Counted from the first letter of the stretch, positions 1 to 9,628 are shown. The stretch is 64,000 nucleotides of DNA from Pseudomonas sp. P818 (GCF_000418555.1 NZ_ATKM01000005.1:124001-188000), one strand, 5' to 3'. Notes: a model not told the origin generated them from the letters alone. Made by a program: numbers and translations.

Positions 1-45
1 GACATGGAATCTGGCTCGCTATCGAATCGGTATGCAGAACGGACG

Positions 46-576
46 TCACTCGGGGGCGTCCAGTTCCTCAATGGTCTGGTGATGATTGGTGAAGACGCAG
101 ATATCGCCGGCAATACCGAGCGCGGTCTCGGCCACTTCACGGGCGGACAGGTCGGTCTTCATCAGCAGTGCGCGTGCGGCCGCCTGGGCGAAGTTGCCGC
201 CGGAGCCCATGGCGATCAGGCCTTCTTCGGGTTCGACGACGTCGCCGTTGCCCGTGATGATCAAGGATGCGTCCTTGTTGGCCACCGCCAGCATGGCTTC
301 CAGGCGGCTCAGGCTTCGATCTGTGCGCCAGTCCTTGGCCAGCTCGACGGCGGCGCGGACCAGATGGCCCTGATGTTTCTCAAGCTGCCCTTCGAAGCGC
401 TCGAACAAGGTGAAGGCGTCGGCGGTGGCGCCAGCGAAGCCGGCCAACACCTGGCCGTGGTAGAGGCGGCGCACCTTCTTGGCGTTGCCCTTCATGACGG
501 TGTTGCCGAGGGATACCTGGCCGTCGCCTGCCATCACGACCTTGCCGTGGCGGCGCACTGAAACGATGGTGGTCAA
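46..576 (-). CDS. hslV: ATP-dependent protease proteolytic subunit HslV (ClpQ)
   Basis: Threonine peptidase subunit of the cytoplasmic HslUV (ClpYQ) protease. I place the start at a TTG (574-576), because the protein then begins [12 protein letters not shown], exposing the catalytic N-terminal threonine after Met removal, and GGAGA lies just upstream. The frame stays open 30 codons further upstream, but that extension has no family resemblance. The 176 residues match the family length, and the body is a typical bacterial HslV. On the minus strand an ATG-TC at positions 5-1 is where hslU (family start MS...) would be expected, in the usual hslVU order, but only five bases are visible. Confidence 0.96.
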   Translation of the reverse strand: MTTIVSVRRHGKVVMAGDGQVSLGNTVMKGNAKKVRRLYHGQVLAGFAGATADAFTLFERFEGQLEKHQGHLVRAAVELAKDWRTDRSLSRLEAMLAVANKDASLIITGNGDVVEPEEGLIAMGSGGNFAQAAARALLMKTDLSAREVAETALGIAGDICVFTNHHQTIEELDAPE

Positions 577-663
577 GGGTGAATCTCCACGCTGCGGGGC
601 GAACTTGCCCGGATGGAAACTCAGATGGGGTGCCCGCCCCAGCTTTTCAACCGGCGGCGGGCT

Positions 664-810
664 CAACAGGCTGTTGAAAAAACTACCTGCGTTGTCTGGC
701 CGTCGTTAAAAACAGCCTCAAAATGCTCATTTACAACGCGTAAACTGCGCTTTTTCGGCTGTTTTTGCCTCGGCCAGCCTGCCTCGCCTACGTTTTTCAA
801 CGGCCTGTTG
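664..810. repeat. Intergenic repeat with terminal inverted repeats, copy 1
   Basis: This 147-bp element lies between the SPOR-protein gene and hslV. Its ends (664-683 and 791-810) are inverted repeats of about 20 bp with two mismatches. The core carries AAACTACCTGCGTTG, CGTTAAAAACAGCCT, a small stem-loop TTTAC-AACGC-GTAAA near 730-744, and GCCTCGCCTACGTTTTT. The same ordered blocks occur at 60730-60926 and, diverged, inside a coding gene at 53579-53717. It contains no ORF of interest and is probably a non-autonomous, MITE-like intergenic repeat. Confidence 0.75.
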
Positions 811-815
811 GGCGA

Positions 816-1490
816 TCAGCGGACCTGACGCTGCTGTAACAGCAGGTTGCTGTAGCCGTTGCCGGCCAGGGTCTTCTGCGCTGCCGCCAGTTGCTCGCGA
901 CTGGCGAAGGGGCCGACCAGCACGCGGTGCCAGGTCTCGTCGCGTACCTTGCCGGTTTCCACGCGCACGTTCTGCCCTAGCAGAATGATCTGCGCGCGCA
1001 CGGCATCGGCATCGTCGCGTTTGCGGAACGAGCCGGCCTGGAGGAAGAACTGCGTGGTCACCGGCGCGCTGGCCAGCACGGGCGGCGGAGGCGGTGGCAC
1101 CTGGCCGTTGAGCGCGGCTTCGGCGCGAGCGGTGTCGATCTTTGCGGCTTCTTCCGGGGTGACCGGCTTCTGCTCCGGTGCCGGTGGCGGCGTTTCCTCC
1201 AGCGCTTGCGGCAGGATCACTTCCGACTCCGGCAGCAGGGTGTAGAAGTCGTATTTGGGCCTGGCCGGCTCGGGCTGCGTCGGCTTCGGCTCGGGCTTGG
1301 TGCTGCGCACCTGCTCGCCCTTGTCGCGCTTGATTTCGTCACGGCCCGGTTCGAGACTGAACAGGAACATGAAGAAACCACCGACCACCAGGCCGCAGGC
1401 CAGCCAGATCCAGCCCGGTACGGGTTTCTTCGCCGGGGCCTGATAGCGACTGGCGCCGCGTTTCGGCGCCGGCTTCTTGCGCGCTGCCAT
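816..1490 (-). CDS. SPOR-domain membrane protein, FtsN-like
   Basis: Bitopic inner-membrane protein of 224 residues. It has a short basic, Lys/Pro/Arg-rich cytoplasmic N-terminus, one membrane segment at about residues 27-46, a Pro/Glu-rich periplasmic linker (about 60-140), and a C-terminal SPOR domain (about 147-222, starting FFLQAGSF). SPOR domains bind denuded septal peptidoglycan, so a role in cell division like FtsN is likely. It is the gene directly downstream of argS (the argS stop is at 1491-1493), as in P. aeruginosa. The essential-FtsN assignment itself rests on architecture only. Confidence 0.85.
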   Translation of the reverse strand: MAARKKPAPKRGASRYQAPAKKPVPGWIWLACGLVVGGFFMFLFSLEPGRDEIKRDKGEQVRSTKPEPKPTQPEPARPKYDFYTLLPESEVILPQALEETPPPAPEQKPVTPEEAAKIDTARAEAALNGQVPPPPPPVLASAPVTTQFFLQAGSFRKRDDADAVRAQIILLGQNVRVETGKVRDETWHRVLVGPFASREQLAAAQKTLAGNGYSNLLLQQRQVR

Positions 1491-3230
1491 TTACATGCGC
1501 TCCAGTGTTTCCAGGCCGAGCAGCTCCAGGCCCTGCTTGAGCGTGCGGCCGGTCAGGGCGGTCAGGCGCAGGCGGCTGTCACGGGTGGCCTCGTCTTCGG
1601 CGGCGAGAATCGGGCAGTTCTCGTAGAAGCTGGAGAACAGCCCGGCCAGGTCGTACAGGTAGCTGCACAGCATGTGCGGCGTGCCCTTGTCGGCGACGCT
1701 GGCGAGCAGCTCGCCAAACTGCGCCAGCTTGGCGGCCAGGGCCTGTTCCTGCTCGGCGACCAGGGCGATCTGCCCGCCGATCTCGTCGATGCCCTTGCCC
1801 AGCTTGCGGAACACGCCGGCCACGCGGGTGTAGGCGTACAGCAGGTAGGGCGCGGTGTTGCCCTCGAAGCTCAGCATCAGGTCGAAGTTGAAGCTGTAGT
1901 CGCTGGCGCGGTGCTTGGACAGGTCGGCGTACTTCACCGAGGCGATGCCGACTACGCGGGCGATGCGGCGCAGCTCGTCCTCGGCCAGTTCCGGATTCTT
2001 GCTCTTGACCAGCTCATAGGCGCGCTGCTCGGCCTCGTCGAGCAGTTGCACCAGCTTAACGGTGCCGCCGTCGCGGGTCTTGAACGGGCGACCGTCCGGG
2101 CCGTTCATGGTGCCGAAGCCCATGTGCTCCAGCTCCATGCTGGCGGGGACGAAACCGGCCAGGCGGGCGCAGGCGAAGACCATCTGGAAGTGCAGGGCCT
2201 GGCGCTGGTCGACGAAGTACAGCACGCGGTCAGCCTTGAGCACGCCCGCGCGGTAGCGGGTCGCAGCCAGGTCGGTGGTGGCGTACAGGTAGCCGCCACC
2301 GGCTTTCTGCACGATCAGCGGCAGCGGGTTGCCTTCGGCGTTCTTGAACTCGTCCATGAACACGCATTTGGCGCCGTTGTCCTCGGTCAGCAGGCCCTTG
2401 GCGGCGAGGTCGGCGACCACCTGTGGCAGGTCGTCGTTATAGGCGCTCTCGCCCTTGACGTCGGCCATGGAGAGCTTGACGCCGAGGCGGTCGTACAGCG
2501 CCTGGCAGTGCGACAGGGAAATGTCGTTGAAGCGATGCCACAGGCGCAGGCACTCGGCGTCGCCGGCCTGCAGCTGGACCACCAGTTCGCGGGCGCGGTC
2601 GGCGAACTCGGGCGACTCGTCGAAGCGTTTCTTCGCTGCGCGGTAGAAGCCTTCCAGGTCGGCCAGCTCGCTCTCGGCGGCCGCCGGGTTTTCCTGCATG
2701 TAGGCCAGCAGCATGCCGAACTGGGTGCCCCAGTCGCCGACATGGTTCTGGCGAATCACCGTGTCACCGAGAAACTCCAGCACCCGCGCCACGCCGTCGC
2801 CGATGATGGTCGAGCGCAGGTGGCCGACGTGCATTTCCTTGGCCAGGTTGGGCGCGGACAGGTCGACCACCACGCGCTGCGCCGGGCCGTTCTTGCGCAC
2901 GCCAAGTTTGGCATCGGCCAGTGCCGCTTCCAGACGCTGTGCCAGGGCATCACTGTTCTGGAAGAAGTTGAGGAAGCCGGGGCCGGCGATTTCCACCTTG
3001 GTGATCTGCTCGTCGGCCGGCAATGCTGCGATCAGCTTTTCGGCCAGGTCGCGCGGCTTCATGCCGGCCGGTTTGGCCAGCATCATGGCGATGTTGCTGG
3101 CGAAGTCGCCGTGACTCTTGTCCTTGGTGTTCTCCACCTGGATGACCGGCGTCAGGCCTGCAGGCAGCACGCCTTCGGCGGTCAGGCGGTCGAGGGCTTG
3201 CTGGATCAGGTGGCGAATGCTGTCTTTCAT
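1491..3230 (-). CDS. argS: Arginyl-tRNA synthetase
   Basis: Class I aminoacyl-tRNA synthetase charging tRNA-Arg. The 579-residue protein starts [13 protein letters not shown]. It has the HIGH-type signature as [12 protein letters not shown] near residue 128, and lacks a canonical KMSKS, as is usual in bacterial ArgRS (the region reads [19 protein letters not shown]). The C-terminal anticodon-binding domain ends [10 protein letters not shown] minus-strand TATAAT at 3273-3278 is a candidate -10 about 40 bp upstream of the start. The SPOR protein gene follows immediately and is probably cotranscribed. Confidence 0.98.
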   Translation of the reverse strand: MKDSIRHLIQQALDRLTAEGVLPAGLTPVIQVENTKDKSHGDFASNIAMMLAKPAGMKPRDLAEKLIAALPADEQITKVEIAGPGFLNFFQNSDALAQRLEAALADAKLGVRKNGPAQRVVVDLSAPNLAKEMHVGHLRSTIIGDGVARVLEFLGDTVIRQNHVGDWGTQFGMLLAYMQENPAAAESELADLEGFYRAAKKRFDESPEFADRARELVVQLQAGDAECLRLWHRFNDISLSHCQALYDRLGVKLSMADVKGESAYNDDLPQVVADLAAKGLLTEDNGAKCVFMDEFKNAEGNPLPLIVQKAGGGYLYATTDLAATRYRAGVLKADRVLYFVDQRQALHFQMVFACARLAGFVPASMELEHMGFGTMNGPDGRPFKTRDGGTVKLVQLLDEAEQRAYELVKSKNPELAEDELRRIARVVGIASVKYADLSKHRASDYSFNFDLMLSFEGNTAPYLLYAYTRVAGVFRKLGKGIDEIGGQIALVAEQEQALAAKLAQFGELLASVADKGTPHMLCSYLYDLAGLFSSFYENCPILAAEDEATRDSRLRLTALTGRTLKQGLELLGLETLERM

Positions 3231-3284
3231 GTTCGGCTCGGGTTGCCTTGGGGCTTTGGTCGAAAACTGCGCATTATAGAAGTA

Positions 3285-3347
3285 GCTGCAGGTTGCAGGC
3301 CACAGGCTTCAGGCAAAGCGATCGGCCTGTGGCCTGCAGCTTGCAGC
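3285..3347. repeat. Large inverted repeat between argS and priA (REP-like)
   Basis: A 23-bp arm at 3285-3307 (GCTGCAGGTTGCAGGCCACAGGC) pairs with 3325-3347 with two mismatches, around a 17-nt loop. It starts seven bases beyond the priA stop codon and reaches the place where the argS -35 box would be. Such GCTGCAAGC/CTGCAGGCC palindromes are common between Pseudomonas genes. It could act as a priA terminator or mRNA-stabilising hairpin. Confidence 0.7.
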
Positions 3348-3354
3348 CTGAGGC

Positions 3355-5574
3355 CTAGAAAAGATCGATCGGGTCGACATCCAGCGACCAGCGCACCGCA
3401 CGGCCACTGGGCATTTGCTCCAGCGCATGCAGCCAATGGTTGAGCAGGCGGTGTAGCGGGGCGCGGGCATTGCCCTGCAGCAGCAGTTGCGCGCGAAAAC
3501 GTCCGGCGCGGCGTTCCATTGGCGCCGGTACCGGGCCGAGCAGTTCGATGCCGGACAGTCCCAACTCACCCAGCAGGTGCTCTGCCTCGCTGCAGGCCTC
3601 ATCGAGAAAACCTTCTGCCTGGCCGGGCTTGTGCGCTTCGGCGCGCAGCAGGGCCAGGTGGCAGAACGGCGGCAGGCCGGCACTGCGGCGCTCGCTCAGC
3701 GCCTGCTCGGCGAAGGCGAAGTAGCCCTGTTCGGTCAGTTGCACCAGCAGTGGATGGTCTGCCAGGTGGCTCTGAATGATCACCTTGCCCGGCTCCTCGG
3801 CACGCCCGGCGCGGCCGGCGACCTGTACGATCAGCTGCGCCATGCGTTCGCTGGCGCGAAAATCCGCCGAGAACAGGCCGCCATCGGCGTCGAGGATCGA
3901 CACCAGCGTCACCCGTGGGAAGTGGTGACCCTTGGCGAGCATCTGGGTGCCGACCAGGATGCACGGCTCGCCCTTGTTGATGGTGGTGAACAGGCGATCC
4001 ATGGCGCCCTTGCGCGAGGTGCTGTCGCGGTCGATGCGCAGCACCGGGTAGTCGGGGAACAGCAGCGCCAGGCGTTCTTCGGCACGCTCGGTGCCGGCGC
4101 CGACCGGGCGCAGGTCGACGTGCTGGCATTTTGGGCAGTTGCTCGGTTGCTTCTCGACATGGCCGCAGTGGTGGCAGCGCAGCTCCTGATAACGCTGGTG
4201 CACGGTCATGCGTGCATCGCAACGCGGGCACTCGGATAGCCAGCCGCAGTCGTGGCAGAGCAGGGTCGGGGCGAAGCCGCGGCGGTTGAGAAACACCAGC
4301 ACCTGCTGGCCGGCCGCCAGGGTCTGGGCGATGGCCTGCTGCATCGGTCCGGAGATGCCCGAGTCCAGTGGCCGGCTCTTCACGTCCAGGCGCAGGAAGC
4401 GTGGCTGGCTGGCGCCGCCGGCGCGCTGCGTCAGCTTGAGCAGGGCGTAGCGGCCGCTGTGGGCGTTGTGCAGGCTTTCCAGCGAGGGTGTGGCCGAGCC
4501 GAGGACGATGGGGATGTCTTCCTGGCGCGCGCGAACCAACGCCAGGTCACGGGCGTGATAGCGCAGGCCTTCCTGCTGTTTATAGGAGGCGTCGTGTTCT
4601 TCGTCGACGATGATCAACCCAGGGTTCTTCATCGGCGTGAACAGTGCCGAGCGGGTGCCGATGATGATGTCGGCCTCGCCATCGCGCGCGGCCAGCCAGG
4701 CATCGAGGCGATCGCGATCATTGACCGCTGAATGCAGCAGGGCGATGCGTGCGTTGAAGCGCCGGGCGAAACGGTCGAAGGTCTGCGGCCCGAGGTTGAT
4801 CTCCGGGATCAGCACCAGGGCCTGCTTGCCGGCTTGCAGGCATTGATGGATCAGTTGCAGGTAAACCTCGGTCTTGCCGCTGCCGGTGACGCCCGCCAGC
4901 AGGAAGGCATTGAACTGGCCCCAGCCCGACGCCACGGCATTCACCGCCGCGCGCTGTTCGGCGTTCAGCGGCAGTTCCGGCTGCGCCAGCCAGTGCGCGG
5001 GCTTGGGATGAGGCTGGGTGCGGCGCACCTCGACCCGTACCAGCCCCTTCTCATGCAGTAATTGCAGGCTGTCGCGGTTGAGTTGCAGCTGGCTGAGCAG
5101 GCTGTGGGCCACGCCGTGCGGGTGTTGTGCCAGTGCCTTGAGTGCGTCGCGCTGGCGCGGAGCTCGGGCCAGCCGTGGGTCGTCGACACTGGCGCCTTTG
5201 CTGGCCAGCCAGTAACGCTCCTGGCGAGTTTCGGCCGGCTCGCCCTGGCGCAGCAGTACCGGCAAGGCCCAGCTCAGGGTGTCGCCGAGGCTGTGCTGGT
5301 AGTACTGCGCTGTCCACAGACACAGTTTGAACAGCGGCGACGGCAGCGGTGGGCGAGCATCGAGCAGTTCCAGGGCGGGCTTGAGCTTGTCGAGTGGAAC
5401 TTCGCTCTGGCTGTCGACTTCCACCAGCACGCCGATTATCTCGCGGCGGCCGAAGGGCACGCGCAAGCGTACGCCTGGCTGCAAGGCACTGCGCGACACG
5501 CCACCGGGGGCGAGGTAGTCGAACAGGCGGCGCAGCGGCGAGGGCAGGGCAAGGCGCAGGATCAGGTTGGGCAA
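3355..5574 (-). CDS. priA: Primosomal protein N' (replication restart helicase PriA)
   Basis: Superfamily 2 DNA helicase that recognises stalled forks and loads the primosome. In its 739 residues I see the N-terminal 3'-DNA-binding domain, Walker A GVTGSGKTE at about residue 228, the DEEH box (VDEEHDASYKQ, about 325) and the cysteine-rich double zinc-binding insert (CHDCGW, CPRC, CHHC, CPKC, about 438-485). A C-terminal helicase lobe with QMLAKGHHFP follows. The protein ends DPIDLF. The length is normal for the family. It is transcribed towards argS. Confidence 0.98.
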   Translation of the reverse strand: MPNLILRLALPSPLRRLFDYLAPGGVSRSALQPGVRLRVPFGRREIIGVLVEVDSQSEVPLDKLKPALELLDARPPLPSPLFKLCLWTAQYYQHSLGDTLSWALPVLLRQGEPAETRQERYWLASKGASVDDPRLARAPRQRDALKALAQHPHGVAHSLLSQLQLNRDSLQLLHEKGLVRVEVRRTQPHPKPAHWLAQPELPLNAEQRAAVNAVASGWGQFNAFLLAGVTGSGKTEVYLQLIHQCLQAGKQALVLIPEINLGPQTFDRFARRFNARIALLHSAVNDRDRLDAWLAARDGEADIIIGTRSALFTPMKNPGLIIVDEEHDASYKQQEGLRYHARDLALVRARQEDIPIVLGSATPSLESLHNAHSGRYALLKLTQRAGGASQPRFLRLDVKSRPLDSGISGPMQQAIAQTLAAGQQVLVFLNRRGFAPTLLCHDCGWLSECPRCDARMTVHQRYQELRCHHCGHVEKQPSNCPKCQHVDLRPVGAGTERAEERLALLFPDYPVLRIDRDSTSRKGAMDRLFTTINKGEPCILVGTQMLAKGHHFPRVTLVSILDADGGLFSADFRASERMAQLIVQVAGRAGRAEEPGKVIIQSHLADHPLLVQLTEQGYFAFAEQALSERRSAGLPPFCHLALLRAEAHKPGQAEGFLDEACSEAEHLLGELGLSGIELLGPVPAPMERRAGRFRAQLLLQGNARAPLHRLLNHWLHALEQMPSGRAVRWSLDVDPIDLF

Positions 5575-5635
5575 GCCAGGAGCTCCTTTGACAGGCCGGC
5601 GATCTTAGCACGCGACGGTCGGCACCTTGCGCAGC

Positions 5636-5663
5636 TTGCATCGTGTCGGGTGTCTGGTAAGAT
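5636..5663 (+). promoter_or_regulatory. Candidate sigma70 promoter for rpmE
   Basis: TTGCAT (5636-5641) and TAAGAT (5658-5663) are separated by 16 bp, about 70 bp upstream of the rpmE start and directed away from priA. It is a good match to a sigma70 promoter by eye; no start site is known. Confidence 0.5.
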
Positions 5664-5732
5664 GCGCGGCCTATTTCTGTGCGGTGCCTGACATTGGTCG
5701 GGTGGCGGCACGACTACCCCGAGGAAAGCACC

Positions 5733-5945
5733 ATGAAAGCCGATATCCATCCGAACTACGTCGAGATCGACGCCACCTGCTCCTGCGGCAACGTGATCAA
5801 GACCCGCTCCACCATTGGCAAGAACCTGAGCCTGGACGTTTGCTCCGAGTGCCACCCGTTCTATACCGGTAAGCAGAAAGTGCTGGACACCGGCGGCCGT
5901 ATCGATCGCTTCAAGCAGCGCTTCGGCGTATTCGGCGCCAAGTAA
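5733..5945 (+). CDS. rpmE: 50S ribosomal protein L31, zinc-containing type
   Basis: Large-subunit ribosomal protein of 70 residues, starting [12 protein letters not shown]. It carries the zinc-ribbon cysteines CSC (residues 16-18) and CSEC (about 37-40), which identify the zinc-binding paralogue rather than the zinc-free RpmE2 form. A GAGGAAA Shine-Dalgarno sequence at 5721 supports the ATG at 5733 over an earlier ATG at 5679. The frame ends FGVFGAK-stop, typical for Pseudomonas L31. Confidence 0.98.
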   Translation: MKADIHPNYVEIDATCSCGNVIKTRSTIGKNLSLDVCSECHPFYTGKQKVLDTGGRIDRFKQRFGVFGAK

Positions 5946-5971
5946 GCGACCGAACGATAACGGAAACTGGC

Positions 5972-6772
5972 ATGCGCCACTCCGTGATACTGAAAAAGGC
6001 GTCCCTGGTGGGCGCCTTTTTCGTTTCTCTGCTTTGTAGCGGCCTGGCCCAGGCCTTCTGTCCGCAGCGTGCCGATCTTGCTCAGGTCGCCGTGCGCCAG
6101 GTGGTCGATGGCGACACGGTGCGCCTGGTCGACGGGCGCAGCATTCGCCTGATCGGTATCAACGCCCCTGAACTGGGGCGCAAGGGGAAAAGTGACGAGC
6201 CTTTCGCCGTGCAGTCCAAGCGGCGTCTGCAGGCGCTGGTCGATGCCAGCGATGGGCGTGTCGGCTTGCTTTACGGCAAGCAGCGCAAGGACCGCTACGG
6301 GCGCACCCTGGCGCACCTCTATGACCGCCAGGGGCGTAATCTCGAAGCGCAATTGCTGAGCGAAGGTCTCGGTTTCATGGTCGCGGTGGCGCCCAATGCT
6401 GCGCTGGCCAGCTGTCAGGCGCAGGCCGAGCGCCAGGCGCGGCGTCAGCGCCTCGGCCTGTGGCGTACCAATCAGGTGAAGGCGGCCGGCCAGCTGAACG
6501 GTGGCGGTTTCGCCCTGCTCGGCGGTCGGGTTGTCGACGTGCAGCGCAATCGCGGCGGCCTGTGGATTGATCTCGATGGCGGTCGGGTGCTGCGCGTCGC
6601 GCCTGAACTGCTCGGCGAGTTCGATCTGCCCGCTTTGCAGAAACTCAAGGGGCGGCGGGTGGAGGCGCGTGGCTGGGTCATCGATCGCCAGAGTCGCGGC
6701 GGCTTGAAATCCGGGCAGGCGCGCTGGATGCTGCCGCTTACCCATTCGGCGATGCTGGAGGTGTTGCCATGA
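5972..6772 (+). CDS. Secreted thermonuclease-family (SNase-like) protein
   Basis: The 266-residue protein has an N-terminal signal peptide (hydrophobic VGAFFVSLLCSGLAQA, cut near residue 28) and a staphylococcal-nuclease-like fold. Family motifs are VVDGDTVRLVDG (about 43-54), RLIGINAPE (about 57-65) and KDRYGRTLAHLY (about 107-118), with the acidic and arginine residues expected of an active SNase. A C-terminal extension of about 100 residues follows. It overlaps the next gene by 4 bp (ATGA), so the two are cotranslated. The first codons coincide with a terminator hairpin at 5993-6021; a GTG at 6008 is an alternative start. Confidence 0.85.
   Translation: MRHSVILKKASLVGAFFVSLLCSGLAQAFCPQRADLAQVAVRQVVDGDTVRLVDGRSIRLIGINAPELGRKGKSDEPFAVQSKRRLQALVDASDGRVGLLYGKQRKDRYGRTLAHLYDRQGRNLEAQLLSEGLGFMVAVAPNAALASCQAQAERQARRQRLGLWRTNQVKAAGQLNGGGFALLGGRVVDVQRNRGGLWIDLDGGRVLRVAPELLGEFDLPALQKLKGRRVEARGWVIDRQSRGGLKSGQARWMLPLTHSAMLEVLP
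5993..6021 (+). terminator. Rho-independent terminator hairpin after rpmE
   Basis: AAAAAGGCGTCCC pairs with GGGCGCCTTTTT around a TGGT loop, ending in a T run. It is the expected rpmE terminator, 48 bp after the stop codon. It lies inside the signal-peptide region of the downstream nuclease gene. Confidence 0.75.
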
Positions 6773-8205
6773 TTCGTGCATTGATGCTGTGTCTGTTCTG
6801 CAGCTGGCTGGCCGGTTGCGCGGTCAATCCCGCGACCGGTCGTACCGATTTCGTGATGATGAGCGAGCGCCAGGAGCTGGATCTCGGCGCGCGCTACAAC
6901 CAGGAAATCCTCAAGCAATACCCGCGCTACGAGGATGCCAAGTTGCAGGCCTACATCCAGCGCGTCGGCGAGCGGGTGGCGCGCAGCAGCCATCGCAATC
7001 AGCTCAACTACGTTTTCACCCTGGTGGACAGTCCGGACGTCAATGCCTTCGCGCTGCCGGGTGGCTACATCTATATCCACCGTGGCCTGCTCGCCTACCT
7101 CAACTCCGAGGCGGAGCTGGCTGCCGTGCTGGGTCATGAGGTGGGGCACGTGACGGCCCGTCACAGCGTGCGCCAACAGAGCCAGTCCACGGCCTGGGGG
7201 CTGCTCGGCCAGGCTGCGGCCATCGGTACCGGTGTCGGTGCGGTGGGCGATCTGACCAATGTGATGGGCAATGCCTTCGTACGCGGCTACGGGCGTGACA
7301 TGGAACTGGAGGCCGATGGCCTGGGCGCGCAGTACCTGGCGCGCAGCGGCTACGACCCGCAGGCGATGATCGAGGTGGTCAAGGTGCTCAAGAGCCAGGA
7401 GGACTTCGCCCGCGAGCAGGCCGCCAGGCGTGGCGAAGCACCGACAGCGGGCGGCTATCACGGCTTGTTCGACACTCACCCGGACAACGATAGACGCCTG
7501 CAGGAAGTGATCGGTCGTGCGCGTGCGCTGGCCGGCGGCAACCAGGAAGTGGGGCGCGATAATTTCCTGCAGATGCTCGACGGCCTGGTGTTCGGCGATT
7601 CGGCCGCTAGCGGGATTCGCCGCGGGCGCAACTTCTACCATGGCGAGCTGGATTTCACCCTGAGCTATCCGCAGGGCTGGCAACTGGTCAACCGCCCGGA
7701 TGTGCTGATCGGCCATACCCCGGATGAGCAAGCCTTCATCGCCATGACGCTGGAAGCGGTGGACAAGCAGCTTTCGCCCGCCGAATTCCTGCGCAGGCGA
7801 GTCGGCAATCAGCGCCTGGTCGCCGGTGAGGAACTGCGTCTGGGGGCGCTGCAGGGCTATACGGCGGTGTTGCAGGGGCAGTCGGCGCGGCGTGTTGCGG
7901 TGATCTACCGCGGCGACAATGCGTATCTGTTCGTGGCTGCGGTAAAAGGGCGCGCTTCGCTGGAAACCGAGGACCAACGTTTCCTCGAGGTCATCCGCAG
8001 TTACCGGCCTCTGAAGCCCGCCGAACGCAAGCTGGCCGAGCCGGTGCGCCTGCATCTGGTGCGCGCCAGGGCGGGGCAGAGCCTGGCCGCTCTGGCCAAG
8101 GATTCGCCTTTGCCGGCTGATGGCGAAGCGCAGTTGCGCCTGCTCAATGGACTCTACCCAAGCGGCGAACCGCGCCCCGGCGAGTGGCTGAAAACGCTGC
8201 GCTAG
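6769..8205 (+). CDS. M48-family metalloprotease lipoprotein
   Basis: Periplasmic zinc protease of 478 residues, probably anchored to a membrane by a lipid. The lipobox LAGC places the modified Cys at about residue 17. The catalytic HEVGH motif is at residues 123-127 with the downstream third-ligand region MELEADGLGAQYL. The C-terminal part resembles a secreted 'DUF4157/YggG-like' tail rather than TPRs, so it is nearer the LoiP/YcaL-type proteases than a full BepA. It is coupled to the nuclease gene by an ATGA overlap. Its substrate is unknown; envelope protein quality control is the usual role of the family. Confidence 0.9.
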   Translation: MIRALMLCLFCSWLAGCAVNPATGRTDFVMMSERQELDLGARYNQEILKQYPRYEDAKLQAYIQRVGERVARSSHRNQLNYVFTLVDSPDVNAFALPGGYIYIHRGLLAYLNSEAELAAVLGHEVGHVTARHSVRQQSQSTAWGLLGQAAAIGTGVGAVGDLTNVMGNAFVRGYGRDMELEADGLGAQYLARSGYDPQAMIEVVKVLKSQEDFAREQAARRGEAPTAGGYHGLFDTHPDNDRRLQEVIGRARALAGGNQEVGRDNFLQMLDGLVFGDSAASGIRRGRNFYHGELDFTLSYPQGWQLVNRPDVLIGHTPDEQAFIAMTLEAVDKQLSPAEFLRRRVGNQRLVAGEELRLGALQGYTAVLQGQSARRVAVIYRGDNAYLFVAAVKGRASLETEDQRFLEVIRSYRPLKPAERKLAEPVRLHLVRARAGQSLAALAKDSPLPADGEAQLRLLNGLYPSGEPRPGEWLKTLR

Positions 8206-8309
8206 CGCTGCGCTTCAATCGCGACCGAACGGTCTTGTGCAGGTGTATACAACTTGCGTATCCTCGGCCGCCTGCCCGTTCAACAGCCAACAAAAGCGGA
8301 AATGCCACT

Positions 8310-9578
8310 ATGTCAGATCTAAAAACTGCCGCTCTCGAATATCACGCTCAGCCCCGCCCCGGTAAGCTGAGCGTCGAGTTGACCAAAGCCACTGCCACTG
8401 CCCGCGACCTGTCGCTGGCCTACAGCCCGGGTGTCGCCGAGCCGGTACGCGAAATCGCGCGTGACGCCGAGCTGGCCTACCGCTACACCGGTAAAGGCAA
8501 CCTGGTCGCCGTTATCTCCGACGGTACCGCCATCCTCGGTCTGGGTAACCTCGGCCCGCTGGCTTCCAAGCCGGTGATGGAAGGTAAAGGCGTGCTGTTC
8601 AAGCGTTTCGCCGGTATCGACGTGTTCGATATCGAAGTCGATTCGGAGAGCCCGCAGGCATTCATCGACACCGTAAAGCGCATCTCCATCACCTTCGGCG
8701 GCATCAACTTGGAAGATATCAAGGCCCCCGAGTGCTTCGAGATCGAGCGCGCTCTGATCGAGCAGTGCGACATTCCGGTATTCCACGATGACCAGCACGG
8801 CACCGCGATCGTGACCGCCGCCGGTATGCTCAACGCCCTGGAAATCGCCGGCAAGACCCTGGAAGAGGCGAAGATCGTCTGCCTGGGCGCCGGTGCTGCT
8901 GCCATCTCCTGCATGAAGCTGCTGGTGAGCATGGGCGCCAAGGTCGAGAACATCTTCATGATCGACCGCAAGGGTGTGATCCACGCCGGCCGTGATGACC
9001 TGAACCAGTACAAGGCCGTGTTCGCCACCGAGACCGACAAGCGCACGCTGTCTGACGCGCTCGACGGCGCTGATGTGTTCGTCGGCCTGTCCGGTGCCAA
9101 CCTGCTGAGCCCGGAAGATCTCAAGCGTATGGCGGCCAACCCGATCGTCTTCGCTTGCTCCAACCCGGATCCGGAAATCAAGCCTGAGCTGGCGCATGAG
9201 ACCCGCAATGACGTGATCATGGCCACCGGTCGTTCCGACTATCCGAACCAGGTCAACAACGTGCTGGGCTTCCCCTTCATCTTCCGCGGTGCGCTGGACG
9301 TTCGCGCCACCCGCATCAATGAAGAAATGAAGATCGCCGCTGCCCTGGCGCTGCGTGACCTGGCCAAGCTGCCGGTCCCGCAGGATGTGTGCGATGCCTA
9401 TGGCGGTATCGAACTGTCGTTCGGTCGTGAGTACATCATTCCGAAGCCGATGGATCAGCGTCTGATCACCGTGGTTTGCGATGCGGTGGCCAAGGCCGCC
9501 ATCGAGTCCGGCGTGGCGACTCTGCCGTATCCGAAGCACTATCCGCTGAAGTCGGTGGATGACGTGTTCAACGGCTGA
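8310..9578 (+). CDS. Malic enzyme, short form
   Basis: Oxidative decarboxylation of malate to pyruvate, reducing NAD(P)+, in the cytoplasm. The 422-residue protein begins [19 protein letters not shown]; the ATG at 8310 is preferred to an upstream start because the extra 42 residues look non-coding. Features include the malic N-terminal domain ([12 protein letters not shown]), the metal-binding FHDDQHGTA motif (about 151-159) and the Rossmann [11 protein letters not shown] motif (about 185-195). The MaeB phosphotransacetylase-like C-terminal domain is absent. The same gene is next to ponA in P. aeruginosa. A strong terminator follows. Confidence 0.96.
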   Translation: MSDLKTAALEYHAQPRPGKLSVELTKATATARDLSLAYSPGVAEPVREIARDAELAYRYTGKGNLVAVISDGTAILGLGNLGPLASKPVMEGKGVLFKRFAGIDVFDIEVDSESPQAFIDTVKRISITFGGINLEDIKAPECFEIERALIEQCDIPVFHDDQHGTAIVTAAGMLNALEIAGKTLEEAKIVCLGAGAAAISCMKLLVSMGAKVENIFMIDRKGVIHAGRDDLNQYKAVFATETDKRTLSDALDGADVFVGLSGANLLSPEDLKRMAANPIVFACSNPDPEIKPELAHETRNDVIMATGRSDYPNQVNNVLGFPFIFRGALDVRATRINEEMKIAAALALRDLAKLPVPQDVCDAYGGIELSFGREYIIPKPMDQRLITVVCDAVAKAAIESGVATLPYPKHYPLKSVDDVFNG

Positions 9579-9586
9579 TCACCCGA

Positions 9587-9622
9587 ACAATAAAAAACCC
9601 GCTTCGGCGGGTTTTTTATTGT
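9587..9622. terminator. Rho-independent terminator after the malic enzyme gene
   Basis: Perfect 16-bp stem ACAATAAAAAACCCGC / GCGGGTTTTTTATTGT with a TTCG tetraloop, 9 bp after the stop codon. The symmetric A and T runs mean it could also terminate transcripts of the convergent ponA gene. Confidence 0.93.
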
Positions 9623-9628
9623 CATCTT

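Noticed and set aside
46-666. A longer HslV with 30 more N-terminal residues.
   Set aside because: HslV needs an N-terminal threonine, which fits the TTG start with its own Shine-Dalgarno sequence.
1206-3443. A 745-codon plus-strand open frame opposite argS.
   Set aside because: It has low-complexity Gly/Val/Leu-rich composition without domains and is the antisense shadow of argS.
6472-8055. Long minus-strand open frame opposite the M48 protease.
   Set aside because: Shadow of a GC-rich gene with no recognisable domain.
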